From contig JAGCPB010000064.1 in assembly GCA_017642425.1 (NCBI GenBank), positions 25,357 to 89,356 of the forward strand: a DNA stretch of 64,000 nt, given 5' to 3'. Position numbers and translations under genes: made by a program. The stretch is from Bacteroidaceae bacterium (lineage in GTDB: Bacteria; Bacteroidota; Bacteroidia; Bacteroidales; Bacteroidaceae). Positions 21,417-29,637 of this stretch are shown piece by piece. The stretch's first letter is position 1. The number at the start of each line of letters is the position of its first letter. The notes beneath the pieces are model-generated. The model saw only the letters and a list, made by a program, of their open reading frames with translations, ran no database searches and had not been told where the DNA came from.

Positions 21417-22340
21417 TTAGTATTCCTGCACGTTCTTGAAATCGCGCCATTCCAGACGTCTCCTATAGTTCATTATCTGGCCTCTTGGCACATACAACTT
21501 GGCATTCTGTTTGGTCTCATCATCAAACACTGTGGGGCTGTTGTGCGGCGGGAATATGCCATGAGAGTTAATCAGAGCCAGTTTTGGACAGTTCTTGAAT
21601 GAATCAACACCCAATATTCTAACGTTTCCTCCCAACTCAACTTCCTCAAGAGCAGTGCAGTTCTTGAATGCATAGTCGCTGACTGCAGTAACAAAGTTAC
21701 CAATATTGACCTTTCTCAGGAAAGAGTTGTTTATGAATGCCTCGGTGCAGATCAAAGATACCTCCTCAGATATGACATAATCTGTCAGAGCCTTCTTGTC
21801 CGGATATTTAATGAGCATTCTGTTGTCCTTGCTGAACAGAACGCCGTCAACATCCTTATATGACTGGTTGTTCTCATTGACCGTGTATCTCTTTACACCG
21901 GTACAGCCTTTGAATGCGTCATTGACAATACGTATTACACTGTAAGGGATATCGATAGAATTAACCTCTGCATTATAGAAGGCATTCTGGTCTATCTCCA
22001 TTACACGGAATGTGAAATCATCATTCTCACCTGTTACGATAAATGAAGGTATGCTGATGTCACCCTTGTAATTACTGGGACCATCGTCAAAATTCTTACG
22101 GCCGTTGGTATGATCCCATGTAAGAGTCACATTGCCAAAGTTATCCAGAATCCTGTAGCAGAGAGTAGTACCGTTATTGTACTTTACGGTAATAATCTGA
22201 TCCTGCACCTGAGCGTCAAGTTGTTTTACAAGCAGGGTCTGCCATACCTCATTCTGGTTTGTTTTTGATGCTTCTTTACTGCTACGGCAACCGCAGAGAG
22301 CAAACACCGCGATAGCCAAAACAAATAGATATTTTTTCAT
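21417..22340 (-). CDS. BspA-type leucine-rich-repeat lipoprotein
   Basis: This is a 307-residue lipoprotein (lipobox ALCGC). Residues about 110-280 carry BspA-like (LRR_5) repeats such as IPYSVIRIVNDAFKGCTGV and VSDYAFKNCTALEEVELGG. These form a surface solenoid used for binding or adhesion. The start is set at MKKYLFVLAI because a good promoter (TTTG, 20 nt, TATTTTTG at 22401-22370) lies just upstream, leaving the earlier in-frame ATG at 22385 untranscribed. Its ligand is unknown. Confidence 0.8.
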   Translation of the reverse strand: MKKYLFVLAIAVFALCGCRSSKEASKTNQNEVWQTLLVKQLDAQVQDQIITVKYNNGTTLCYRILDNFGNVTLTWDHTNGRKNFDDGPSNYKGDISIPSFIVTGENDDFTFRVMEIDQNAFYNAEVNSIDIPYSVIRIVNDAFKGCTGVKRYTVNENNQSYKDVDGVLFSKDNRMLIKYPDKKALTDYVISEEVSLICTEAFINNSFLRKVNIGNFVTAVSDYAFKNCTALEEVELGGNVRILGVDSFKNCPKLALINSHGIFPPHNSPTVFDDETKQNAKLYVPRGQIMNYRRRLEWRDFKNVQEY

Positions 22341-22369
22341 AGCTTTAATTGGTTTATTCTTGTTATCAG

Positions 22370-22401
22370 CAAAAATAAACATCAAATTCTAAAAAATCAA
22401 A
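22370..22401 (-). promoter_or_regulatory. Promoter of the LRR lipoprotein gene
   Basis: On the minus strand TTTG (22401-22398), 20 nt, then TATTTTTG (22377-22370) is a textbook Bacteroidetes promoter. It starts 10 bp from the end of the regulator gene. Confidence 0.75.
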
Positions 22402-22410
22402 AAATCCGTA

Positions 22411-22887
22411 TTATTTTTTTAATTCCGATGAAAATTTCTGATATGTACCATCATCAAAGAAAACCATGACCTCTTTAATTGTCTTTTCCTTTAATGGTTT
22501 TGGGATATCTGTGAGGGGCGTATCTTCCTTATTATTACGTTTTTTTCGTTGTTTCTGAAGCGAATCTTCCTCTCTGAGACTTGAAAAATCCGGAGTTTTC
22601 CGTACATCATCCAGGAATATCGAATCCATACCGGGCAAAAGAGGATAATCCGGTTCCTGACGCACATTATCCTGTAGTCCGGGAATTGCCGATCCTTTTC
22701 CGTCCAGAAGCCATTCAAGTTCAATATCAGGATAGGCCTTATGGATTGCCATCATAAATTTAAGGCTGGGTTCGTTTCTGCCGTTTAATATATGCTGCAG
22801 CGTAGCCCTTTGTACATTTATTGCATTTGCAAACTGTGTTGGAGTAAGATGCAACAGTTCCATTAATTCTATCAACCTCTCTTTCAT
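22411..22887 (-). CDS. XRE-family helix-turn-helix regulator
   Basis: The 158-residue protein begins MKERLIELMELLHLTPTQFA. The helix-turn-helix covers about residues 10-50 (FANAINVQRATLQHILNGRNEPSLKFMMAIHKAYP), followed by LEWLLDGKGS, a common ending of this Bacteroidetes domain. The remaining 90 residues are charged and of low complexity, with a final segment MVFFDDGTYQKF. The start is fixed by the box TACATTTG at 22927-22920; the earlier ATG at 22965 lies upstream of it. The promoter box coincides with one of several TACAAATGTA motifs nearby, which suggests autoregulation, but this is inference. Its target genes are unknown. Confidence 0.75.
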   Translation of the reverse strand: MKERLIELMELLHLTPTQFANAINVQRATLQHILNGRNEPSLKFMMAIHKAYPDIELEWLLDGKGSAIPGLQDNVRQEPDYPLLPGMDSIFLDDVRKTPDFSSLREEDSLQKQRKKRNNKEDTPLTDIPKPLKEKTIKEVMVFFDDGTYQKFSSELKK

Positions 22888-22916
22888 AGCTGAAAATGAC
22901 ACATTTTTCGTTATTG

Positions 22917-23385
22917 TTACAAATGTATCAAAATTAATTTGGTTTCGCAACATCCAAATGTACACAACATTTGTAGTTTACAAATGTATAATCAAACATA
23001 TGTTGCAATGATCTTTGAATATTCAATCAGATTGATAGCGGAATTGATGAATCAAAGGTTGAATAAGGTTTGGATATCTTTATTAAATTATTGATTAATA
23101 AGACATTATTATATGCATAATATCACTATGGCCAGTATTTTGGACCGTTTTGCATAATGAAACCGGTAGATTTGTTGAAAAACTTTAGAGTTAATCATAT
23201 AAATAAACTGATTTAAAGCATATTATTATTTATTATAAATCATGTATACACTTTTGCATAAGCCGACCATCTGGTCTTTTCCTATTATCTCAAGGTCTCA
23301 GAAATGTATACATTTGTGTTGTTGATGTACTGCAAAATAGGCTTGCGGCATTTGCGTTTGCAGCGCTTTTAATACAAATGTATAT
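22917..23385. repeat. Scattered TACAAATGTA motif array in gene-free DNA
   Basis: Copies or near copies of TACAAATGTA occur at 22918-22927, 22954-22963 (CCAAATGTAC), 22967-22975 (inverted), 22979-22990, 23302-23315 (perfect palindrome AAATGTATACATTT) and 23372-23385 (ATACAAATGTATAT). A related CATGTATACA is at 23241-23250. Several contain TACATTTG, which also fits a -7 box. They may be operators, promoters, or both. The stretch from 22888 to 23490 holds no convincing gene and is strongly AT-rich. Confidence 0.6.
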
Positions 23386-23399
23386 GTTAAATATAATTA

Positions 23400-23422
23400 A
23401 AGGCCACCCATCGGGCAGCCTT
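23400..23422 (-). terminator. Probable terminator of holA
   Basis: On the minus strand AAGGCTGCCC and GGGTGGCCTT pair over 10 bp with two G-U pairs around GAT, followed by a T-rich stretch TAATTATATTT. It lies 70 nt after the holA stop. Confidence 0.55.
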
Positions 23423-23491
23423 AAAAACAAATAATCAGCGAGATTTCAAAATTTGAAACAAATCCCTACTGTTATCCGAAATATTCAATTG

Positions 23492-24538
23492 TCAGTGCAG
23501 TATCAGGAACAGCAATTCTTTCAAAAGTCCCTCCCCTGTATTGGCTGTAGCGTCAACACCTTTGGATTTGGCATCATATCTGCGTATGGTATTTATAATC
23601 TTCATGGTTTGTGTCGCCGTATAATTACGCATACCGGTTGTGTAGTCCCCGACTCCCCAGGTACTCTTAAGATCCAACTGGTCTGCTATACCCCGGTCTG
23701 TTTTGTCCGGTGCGTAGAAAGCCAGCATAAGATTGGCAAAATACGGGAAAATGGCAGCCGTCACCAACTGGATGGGATACATTTTTGGATTACTCTCATA
23801 ATATGCTGCAATCTTGTTGGCTTTCTGAACATTCTTGTTTATGATAGCGTCCCTGAACTCAAATATATTGTAGTCCTTGCTTATGCCAACATGTTCTTCA
23901 ATAAATTCCGGGGTTATCTCCTTTACTCCATCAGGCATTGCCGTGACAAGTTTCTCAAGTTCTCCGTTCATACGGCTCAGGTCTGCGCCTACAAATTCGC
24001 TCATCATGGACATTCCTTTAGGAGACATCTTGAGCCCATGTTCATTTAGGAATTCGCCTATAAAATCCGGCAGCGCATCATCCTTAACCTTCTTGGACTC
24101 AAACAGAACACCGGCTTTCTCAATGGCAGCTACAATCTTCTTGCGCTTATCCAACGAGCCATTCTTATGACAGAACACAAGTATGGTGCTGTTCTGCGGA
24201 TGCAGCAGATATGCGCCTAATATATCCGATACACTTCCGCCCGATTCAGAATCACGTTTCATAAGGTGTTGCGCCTCCTTGACAATGATCACCTGGCGGT
24301 CAGCCCCCATGGGATAAGCTCTAGCGCGCTGAATAACCTCATTCATTGAAGTTTCGTTGCCATAGAGCACCAACTGGTTGAAATCTCTTGCCTCCTCCGG
24401 CAGAGCATGTTCCCTTATATAGTCCGATATGGAATCAATGAAGAACGGTTCGTCCCCCATCAGGTAATATACCGGCTGGTATACCCCTTTTTCAAGTTCC
24501 TTAAGAACCTGACGGTATGCGGTTCCCGATGTTGCCAT
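23492..24538 (-). CDS. holA: DNA polymerase III delta subunit
   Basis: The 348-residue clamp-loader subunit opens the sliding clamp. It has the family N-terminus VYYLMGDEPFFIDSISDYI, ARDFNQLVLYG, RAYPMGADRQVIIVKEAQHL and a helical C-terminal collar ending with DATANTGEGLLKELLFLIL. The overall length and order fit HolA, which is poorly conserved in sequence. It is divergent from the HsdR_N-like gene and its predicted 5' leader contains a large inverted repeat. Confidence 0.93.
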   Translation of the reverse strand: MATSGTAYRQVLKELEKGVYQPVYYLMGDEPFFIDSISDYIREHALPEEARDFNQLVLYGNETSMNEVIQRARAYPMGADRQVIIVKEAQHLMKRDSESGGSVSDILGAYLLHPQNSTILVFCHKNGSLDKRKKIVAAIEKAGVLFESKKVKDDALPDFIGEFLNEHGLKMSPKGMSMMSEFVGADLSRMNGELEKLVTAMPDGVKEITPEFIEEHVGISKDYNIFEFRDAIINKNVQKANKIAAYYESNPKMYPIQLVTAAIFPYFANLMLAFYAPDKTDRGIADQLDLKSTWGVGDYTTGMRNYTATQTMKIINTIRRYDAKSKGVDATANTGEGLLKELLFLILH

Positions 24539-24561
24539 TTCAAATCCTTTTAGTAAATTCG

Positions 24562-24594
24562 CAACTCAAGAGTATGAATACTCATTTTGAGTTG
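24562..24594. repeat. 33-bp inverted repeat between holA and the HsdR_N-like gene
   Basis: Outer arms CAACTCAA (24562-24569) / TTGAGTTG (24587-24594) enclose inner arms GAGTAT (24570-24575) / ATACTC (24578-24583). Only a 2-nt loop and a 3-nt bulge interrupt the pairing. It lies just downstream of the predicted holA transcription start, so it would be at the 5' end of that mRNA, or it could be an operator for both genes. Confidence 0.7.
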
Positions 24595-24598
24595 TTTA

Positions 24599-24606
24599 CA
24601 AAGATA
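24599..24606 (-). promoter_or_regulatory. -7 box TATCTTTG of holA
   Basis: TATCTTTG on the minus strand overlaps the first base of the divergent gene's start codon at 24606. Transcription would begin near 24592 and enter the inverted repeat. Confidence 0.55.
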
Positions 24607-25058
24607 TGACTGATAATTTGAATTTGCCACCATTTGAGCCGAAAATATCCGAACAGGGCGGAAAATTATCCATTTGGGACCCTATTCGCATGATTTGGAC
24701 ACCCCTTACCCCCGAGGAAAACGTACGTCAGGCATTCGTTTCATATCTAATCAACTACAAAGGATTCCCCGCATCACATATCGCCAATGAGCAGGCCATT
24801 GAACTGAACTCAATGTCCCGTCGCTGCGACAGTGTCATCTATGACAAGGCCGGCGCGCCAAAAGTCATAGTGGAGTACAAACGCCCATCGGTAGCAATCA
24901 CCCAGAAAGTCTTTGACCAGATAGCCAGATACAATTTAGTACTCCATGTAGACTACCTCATAGTCAGCAACGGCCTAAAGCACTACTGTGTAAAAATGGA
25001 ATATCCTGCAGGAAAATACGTTTTCCTACAGGATATTCCTGATTATACTGAGATTTGA
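24606..25058 (+). CDS. HsdR N-terminal-like (PD-(D/E)XK fold) protein
   Basis: This small protein of 150 residues matches the type I restriction HsdR_N domain. RRCDSVIYDKAGAPKVIVEYKRPS gives the Asp...Glu-x-Lys nuclease core, and VFDQIARYNLVLHVDYLIVSNGLKHYC follows as in HsdR_N. No HsdM, HsdS or helicase part is nearby, so this is not a restriction system. Stand-alone proteins of this type are common in Bacteroidetes and their role is not known to me. It is divergent from holA and convergent with the zinc-ribbon gene, with a single base between their stop codons. Confidence 0.75.
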   Translation: MTDNLNLPPFEPKISEQGGKLSIWDPIRMIWTPLTPEENVRQAFVSYLINYKGFPASHIANEQAIELNSMSRRCDSVIYDKAGAPKVIVEYKRPSVAITQKVFDQIARYNLVLHVDYLIVSNGLKHYCVKMEYPAGKYVFLQDIPDYTEI

Positions 25059-25059
25059 A

Positions 25060-25887
25060 TCAATCTTCTTCGGCAGCAGCCTTACGGGTGCGACGCTTGG
25101 GAGCCTCAACGTGCTTGACTTCCTCCTTTACACCTGCCAGCTCTGGATCAATCATGATACGTCCGCAGTACTCGCAAACTATGATTTTCTTGCGCATGCG
25201 GATATCAAGCTGACGCTGTGGCGGAATCTTGTTAAAGCAACCGCCGCATGACTCACGCTGTACATAAACGATACCCAGACCGTTGCGGGTGTTGTTGCGG
25301 ATACGCTTGAATGACTGCAGCAGACGGGGCTCGATATTCATTTCAAGAGCCTTGCATCTGTCACGCAATCTCTCCTCTTCCTGTCGGTTTTCCTCAATAA
25401 TCTCATGCAGCTCTGACTTCTTGACCTCAAGGTCCTGCTGTTTCTCAGCAACGATAGCCCTGTTTGTCTCAATCTCCTCCTTCTTGGTGCTGATAGCGTT
25501 TGTGAACTCACGGATACGCTTATCGGCCAGCTCAATCTCCAGGTTCTTGAACTCAATCTCCTTGTTCAGTGAATCAAACTCACGGTTGTTGCTTACGTGG
25601 TCCTGCTGCTCCTGATACTTGGCAATGGCAGCTTTTGAAACCTCAATTGTGTTCTTGTTCTCTGCAACGCCCTTGCTCATCTCGACTACATCGGCACTGG
25701 CCTTCTCGATACGTGTGGTCAGACCGGCAATCTCATCCTCAAGGTCCTGAACCTCAAGAGGCAGTTCGCCGCGCAGTGTCTTGATCTTGTCAATCTCGGT
25801 CAGCATGGTCTGCAGCTGATACAGTGACTGGAGTTTCTCCTCAACAGAGTACTCGCTCGGGTCTTTCTTTACTTCTTTTGTTGCCAT
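25060..25887 (-). CDS. C4-type zinc-ribbon, coiled-coil protein (DUF164-like)
   Basis: The 275-residue protein is mostly a long antiparallel coiled coil (about residues 15-185, rich in Glu, Lys and Leu). After it comes a zinc ribbon with two Cys pairs, CGGCFNKIP and CEYCGRIM. A Lys/Arg tail KRRTRKAAA closes it. Such proteins are thought to bind nucleic acid or act in translation-related processes, but no specific function is assigned here. It starts 2 nt after nif3-like stop and is clearly co-transcribed with it. Confidence 0.8.
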   Translation of the reverse strand: MATKEVKKDPSEYSVEEKLQSLYQLQTMLTEIDKIKTLRGELPLEVQDLEDEIAGLTTRIEKASADVVEMSKGVAENKNTIEVSKAAIAKYQEQQDHVSNNREFDSLNKEIEFKNLEIELADKRIREFTNAISTKKEEIETNRAIVAEKQQDLEVKKSELHEIIEENRQEEERLRDRCKALEMNIEPRLLQSFKRIRNNTRNGLGIVYVQRESCGGCFNKIPPQRQLDIRMRKKIIVCEYCGRIMIDPELAGVKEEVKHVEAPKRRTRKAAAEED

Positions 25888-25889
25888 AG

Positions 25890-26666
25890 TTATATGTAAT
25901 AATTTATCGGATTCGTCTTGTTTGCGGTCTTTAGCACTCTCAGTTCCGGGAATGCCTCCTTCAGGATGTCGGCAATCAGGTCAACCGTGAACTGCTCGCT
26001 CTCAAAATGACCGGCCTCAATCAGCTTGATGGTGCCGTCATATCCAAAGAACCTATGATACCCTATCTCACCGGTCATGAATGCATCGGCCCCCGCAGCA
26101 ACAGCCTTGTCTGTCAGAAACGCACCTGAACCTCCGCATACAGCCATACGCTTGATTGGTCTGCCCAGTTCTCCGTTATGCCTTATGCAGGTTACACCAA
26201 ACTTCTCTTTGACAAGAGCCAGCAACTGCTGCTCGGTCATGGATTTAGGGAATCGGCCGATAATACCGGCACCGTTTCCATCAGGTTGCTCATCAAGAGG
26301 TCTAACATCGGTCAGTCCAAGAACGTTTGCGATGCGCATATTCACGCCCTTGTAAGCGTTGTCCAGATTGGTGTGGCTTGCGTAGATGGTTATTCCCACG
26401 CGTACGGCGCTCATCACGATGCTTCCTATGCTGTCATCGGTAAGACGTTTGAGCGGGCGGAACAGCAGCGGATGGTGCGAAATGATCATATTGCATCCGT
26501 TGTTGATGGCCTCGTCAACAACCTGACGGGTCACGTCCAGACACAATAAAACCCCTGAAACTTCGGTCTCTGTAGTTCCAACCTGCAAGCCTGAATTATC
26601 GTAATCATCCTGCAGTGGCAGAGGCGCGAAACTCTCAAGGGCATCAATTACCTCCCTGATTTTCAT
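25890..26666 (-). CDS. Nif3-like dinuclear metal-centre protein
   Basis: This 258-residue YbgI/YqfO family protein carries the metal-binding motifs IISHHPLLF, ASHTNLDNA, GEIGYHRF and GHFESEQF. The family forms a hexameric toroid with two metals per subunit; the reaction is debated (GTP cyclohydrolase-like or NMN-related). The start MKIREVIDALE at 26666 is preferred because TACCTTTG at 26695-26688 is a strong -7 box that overlaps the alternative ATG at 26690. Confidence 0.88.
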   Translation of the reverse strand: MKIREVIDALESFAPLPLQDDYDNSGLQVGTTETEVSGVLLCLDVTRQVVDEAINNGCNMIISHHPLLFRPLKRLTDDSIGSIVMSAVRVGITIYASHTNLDNAYKGVNMRIANVLGLTDVRPLDEQPDGNGAGIIGRFPKSMTEQQLLALVKEKFGVTCIRHNGELGRPIKRMAVCGGSGAFLTDKAVAAGADAFMTGEIGYHRFFGYDGTIKLIEAGHFESEQFTVDLIADILKEAFPELRVLKTANKTNPINYYI

Positions 26667-26687
26667 CACCTTTATCTTTCTGTGCTG

Positions 26688-26695
26688 CAAAGGTA
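26688..26695 (-). promoter_or_regulatory. -7 box TACCTTTG for the nif3-like operon
   Basis: TACCTTTG on the minus strand is followed by GCAGCACAG, with the start codon 21 nt downstream at 26666. Confidence 0.6.
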
Positions 26696-26714
26696 ATAAA
26701 AATTTGTGAATACG

Positions 26715-28316
26715 TTACTTTTTCTTCATTGTGATAATGAATCTCTCACCTTCAATCTTGTGCCGGATATCGGCATAGCCTTCACAACTTATGTGCAGGA
26801 TGTTCTGGGGATTGACGGAATCAAACCTGAACTCGCCGTTAGCGCCGGTTCTTGTCTCGGATATGATATTACCCTTTGGGTCCCGCTCAGTTATGACTGC
26901 ATCCTTAAGTGGTCCGATGGCATTCATCACCACTCCTGTGAAAGCGGAATCTGTTGTGGGTTTCCTACCCGTCACCACAACTACTTTCTGCTTTGAAAAC
27001 CGAGGCCGTCTGGTGACTTTGACATCGTTCAGGTTAAAATAATTCCATACATTATCGATTGTATACCAAAAAGAAGAATATTCCTCATCAATCTCCTTTT
27101 CAGCAATTTTCTTCACGACAGGTTCATATTTCAAGAACTTGCCCCTTTCCTCATCATAGCGCGTAAGAGAGGCCTTGAGCATCAGGACATCCGGATCCTT
27201 TACTTGCAGGTAGAAGAAACCGCGCTCATCGGTACATGTGGCATTAACCAGTCTTCCTTTGCTGTCAGTCTCCTTTACGATGCATCCGCCGCTGCCCCAG
27301 TAATCTACAAATACATTGCCGATTATGTAATCATTGTAATGTCTGACCATTTCGTAATTGCTCAAATCATTGGAGCTTATCCAGTGATATGATTCATATG
27401 CTGTCTCCGATGGATTATAGTAAGGTGTAACCTCCCATCGGTTGGCATTAGCCATCGGCTCCGGCCCCAGTTGACTCTTAAAATCATAATACACATTACA
27501 CCAGGGGATATTCAGAAGTATCTCTTTCCAATGTTCGGCAGCCTTACCATCCATCAAGACCTTAACCACATTGAAATCCCGGGCAATATCCACTTTGGGA
27601 CCCTTCTGATACACTTTTGCACGGTCAATATCTCTCTTTGCCGCCTCAATCAGATTGCCGGCCTCCCATTCACTCTTCTCCATAACGGCAGTTGACATTA
27701 CATCGTCAATCCTGTCCCTGTCATATTTATAGTAATTAAGGACAACGCGGTAACCTGCGCTGTCTTTCTGCAGGAACATACCATAGGGCTTATAACCGTA
27801 CGGGCTGAATGTATATCCGCATATAAAACTGTCAGGAACCACCTCAATCAGGCTCTCCTCATAATCACATACAATGAATCTCTCCTCATTCTCAGACGCA
27901 TCATATGCAGGAACCATATCACTAAGGTCGGGCTCCGGTTCAGGCTCGGGTTCAGGCTCCGGCTCTGGCTTATCTCTCAATGATATCTGATAATATAACC
28001 GGTTGATTGAAACAACCGTATCCCGGTACCCTCTTTTGGAAAACCTGATACTGTCCTTAGGATTTATCAGCATGAAATTGAAAACGCCCTTGCTGTCAGT
28101 AGGCACTTCCTTCAAGGTGTCACCAGCCGCATTCAGTTCAATTACACTGACTCTGTCAATATAATGTCCCAGGCTATCAGTGACTAAGCCTCTGACCCAA
28201 TCGCCGGCCACCGGCTTATTCTGTGCCGTTACCGATAATACAGCCGATTCAAGCAACAGCTGTACCAGAATTACGTAAATGGAAAGGGCCTTTCTCATAT
28301 TTGTTTTATTGATCAT
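26715..28316 (-). CDS. Exported protein with repeated carboxypeptidase-regulatory-like beta-sandwiches and a PE linker
   Basis: A signal peptide (cleavage likely after SVTAQ) leads a protein of 533 residues. A first CarboxypepD_reg-like beta-sandwich is at about residues 38-115 (VRGLVTDSLGHYIDRVSV...SKGVFNFML). Then comes a PEPEPEPEPEPEP linker at about 118-130, a middle region of unknown fold, and two more regulatory-like sandwiches with DERGFFYLQVKD and ANGEFRFDSVNP. In Bacteroidetes such domains often precede TonB receptors, but here no barrel or TonB box follows. It is probably a periplasmic or surface structural protein. The start could also be MRKALS at 28298. Confidence 0.6.
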   Translation of the reverse strand: MINKTNMRKALSIYVILVQLLLESAVLSVTAQNKPVAGDWVRGLVTDSLGHYIDRVSVIELNAAGDTLKEVPTDSKGVFNFMLINPKDSIRFSKRGYRDTVVSINRLYYQISLRDKPEPEPEPEPEPEPDLSDMVPAYDASENEERFIVCDYEESLIEVVPDSFICGYTFSPYGYKPYGMFLQKDSAGYRVVLNYYKYDRDRIDDVMSTAVMEKSEWEAGNLIEAAKRDIDRAKVYQKGPKVDIARDFNVVKVLMDGKAAEHWKEILLNIPWCNVYYDFKSQLGPEPMANANRWEVTPYYNPSETAYESYHWISSNDLSNYEMVRHYNDYIIGNVFVDYWGSGGCIVKETDSKGRLVNATCTDERGFFYLQVKDPDVLMLKASLTRYDEERGKFLKYEPVVKKIAEKEIDEEYSSFWYTIDNVWNYFNLNDVKVTRRPRFSKQKVVVVTGRKPTTDSAFTGVVMNAIGPLKDAVITERDPKGNIISETRTGANGEFRFDSVNPQNILHISCEGYADIRHKIEGERFIITMKKK

Positions 28317-28383
28317 CGGGTAATAACGTCAAGCGCCCCGTTAATTCCCCACACAAACCATTCGATTTCCCACCTGGGTTTTT

Positions 28384-28425
28384 AAAAAATCCCACCTGGG
28401 AAATATATTTTTCTCAGGTGGGATT
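28384..28425 (-). terminator. Terminator of the nicotinamide salvage operon
   Basis: On the minus strand AATCCCACCTG (28425-28415) pairs with CAGGTGGGATT (28398-28388) and is followed by a T run. A third copy of the decamer, CCCACCTGGG, lies at 28369-28378. Confidence 0.8.
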
Positions 28426-28433
28426 GTACTTTA

Positions 28434-29630
28434 TTAAATCAAGCCAAGGATAACTTTGTAGGAGTGAACCTCATCGGGATCACCCAGCTCCTTGCCCGGG
28501 GTGTCGGACAGTTTTACGCAGCGGTAGACGTGCTGGCGGGGGTTGACCTGGAAGGTCTTGAGTTTCATTACGATGTTTAACGGATCTACAGTGCCTACAT
28601 CGTTAGTGAGGTTTGTGCCGATGCCGAACGATACCTTTATCCTACCCTCAAAGTACTTCTGGATGGCCAGGGCACGGTCAAAGTCAAGGGCGTCACTGAA
28701 CACTATTGACTTGGTCATGGGGTCTATGTGGTATGACTCGTATTTGGCTATGATCTTGTCGCCGAACTCAAACGGATCGCCGCTGTCGTGACGTACGCCG
28801 TCATATAGTTTGGCCATATCGAGCGAGAAATTGCGAAGGAACACGCGCGTTGTAAAGCAGTCAGGCAGCATCGTACCCATGTTTCCGCCGAATATCTGAG
28901 CCCAGTTGCGCATAACGTAATAGTTAGCCTCCTTGGGTCCCATGAATGCGGCAGTTGCCATCATAAGCTCGTGAGCCATAGTGCCGATAGGCTTCAGGTC
29001 CGGACGGATTGACTGGTATTTCATTGCGAAATATACGGTCGATGAGCCGATGAAATACTTGGCGTGGCGTGTCAGATACTCGGTTACATGATCCTCAACC
29101 TCACGTGAGTAGCGGCGGCGCATACCAAAGTTTGCAAACTTGAGCTTGTTCTCGTTTGATATTGCAACCTTCTTCTCCAGATGGCTGTCTATGTATGCCC
29201 AGTCCGGCTCGGTTTTCTCATATATCTTGTAATATACCTCCGATACCGTACTCAGAATGGGGATTTCATACAGTGTGACCTTGTAGATAAGGTCTTTTGC
29301 CTCAATGTGCAGGTGGCCCTCCTCATCAAGCGATATGTCGATTATATCGGCATTGAACCTGAAGCCTTTGAGCCACTCAAAATAGCACTGAGGTATGAAA
29401 TAGATATTGGAGAGGCACCATTTGAACTCCTCATCGGTCAGGGCCAGTGTCTCCAGTTTCTTGAACTCCTTACGTAAGAGATTCACAAACTCCGGCGTGA
29501 ACTTCATGCCGTTGCGGTCATTGAAACTGAATGTGCCTATACCATCGGGAGTAGTCCGCTGGTAATAGTATGACATGGAGAATTTATAGAGGTCATTCTC
29601 CAACACACTCTTTACTATAGTGCTCTCCAT
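28434..29630 (-). CDS. pncB: Nicotinate phosphoribosyltransferase
   Basis: The 398-residue enzyme makes nicotinate mononucleotide from nicotinate and PRPP with ATP. SVLENDLYKFSMSYYY at the N-terminus, FGMRRRYSREVED, SSTVYFAMKYQ, GTMAHELMMA, YDGVRHDSGDPFEFGD (phosphorylated His) and SFGIGTNLTNDVG are family hallmarks. It starts 7 nt after the nicotinamidase gene, so the two form a deamidating NAD salvage operon (nicotinamide to nicotinate to NaMN). Confidence 0.97.
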   Translation of the reverse strand: MESTIVKSVLENDLYKFSMSYYYQRTTPDGIGTFSFNDRNGMKFTPEFVNLLRKEFKKLETLALTDEEFKWCLSNIYFIPQCYFEWLKGFRFNADIIDISLDEEGHLHIEAKDLIYKVTLYEIPILSTVSEVYYKIYEKTEPDWAYIDSHLEKKVAISNENKLKFANFGMRRRYSREVEDHVTEYLTRHAKYFIGSSTVYFAMKYQSIRPDLKPIGTMAHELMMATAAFMGPKEANYYVMRNWAQIFGGNMGTMLPDCFTTRVFLRNFSLDMAKLYDGVRHDSGDPFEFGDKIIAKYESYHIDPMTKSIVFSDALDFDRALAIQKYFEGRIKVSFGIGTNLTNDVGTVDPLNIVMKLKTFQVNPRQHVYRCVKLSDTPGKELGDPDEVHSYKVILGLI

Positions 29631-29637
29631 AAAATCC

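Noticed and set aside
23453-24049. 198-codon frame on the plus strand
   Set aside because: It is antisense to holA, which has strong family similarity, and its Cys/His/Ile-rich composition is that of a shadow frame.
24606-25058. A type I restriction-modification system
   Set aside because: Only the HsdR N-terminal-like domain is present; there is no helicase, methylase or specificity gene nearby.
27937-27968. CRISPR or minisatellite array
   Set aside because: The repeated GGCTCCGGTTCAGG-like bases encode the in-frame PEPEPE linker; there are no spacers.
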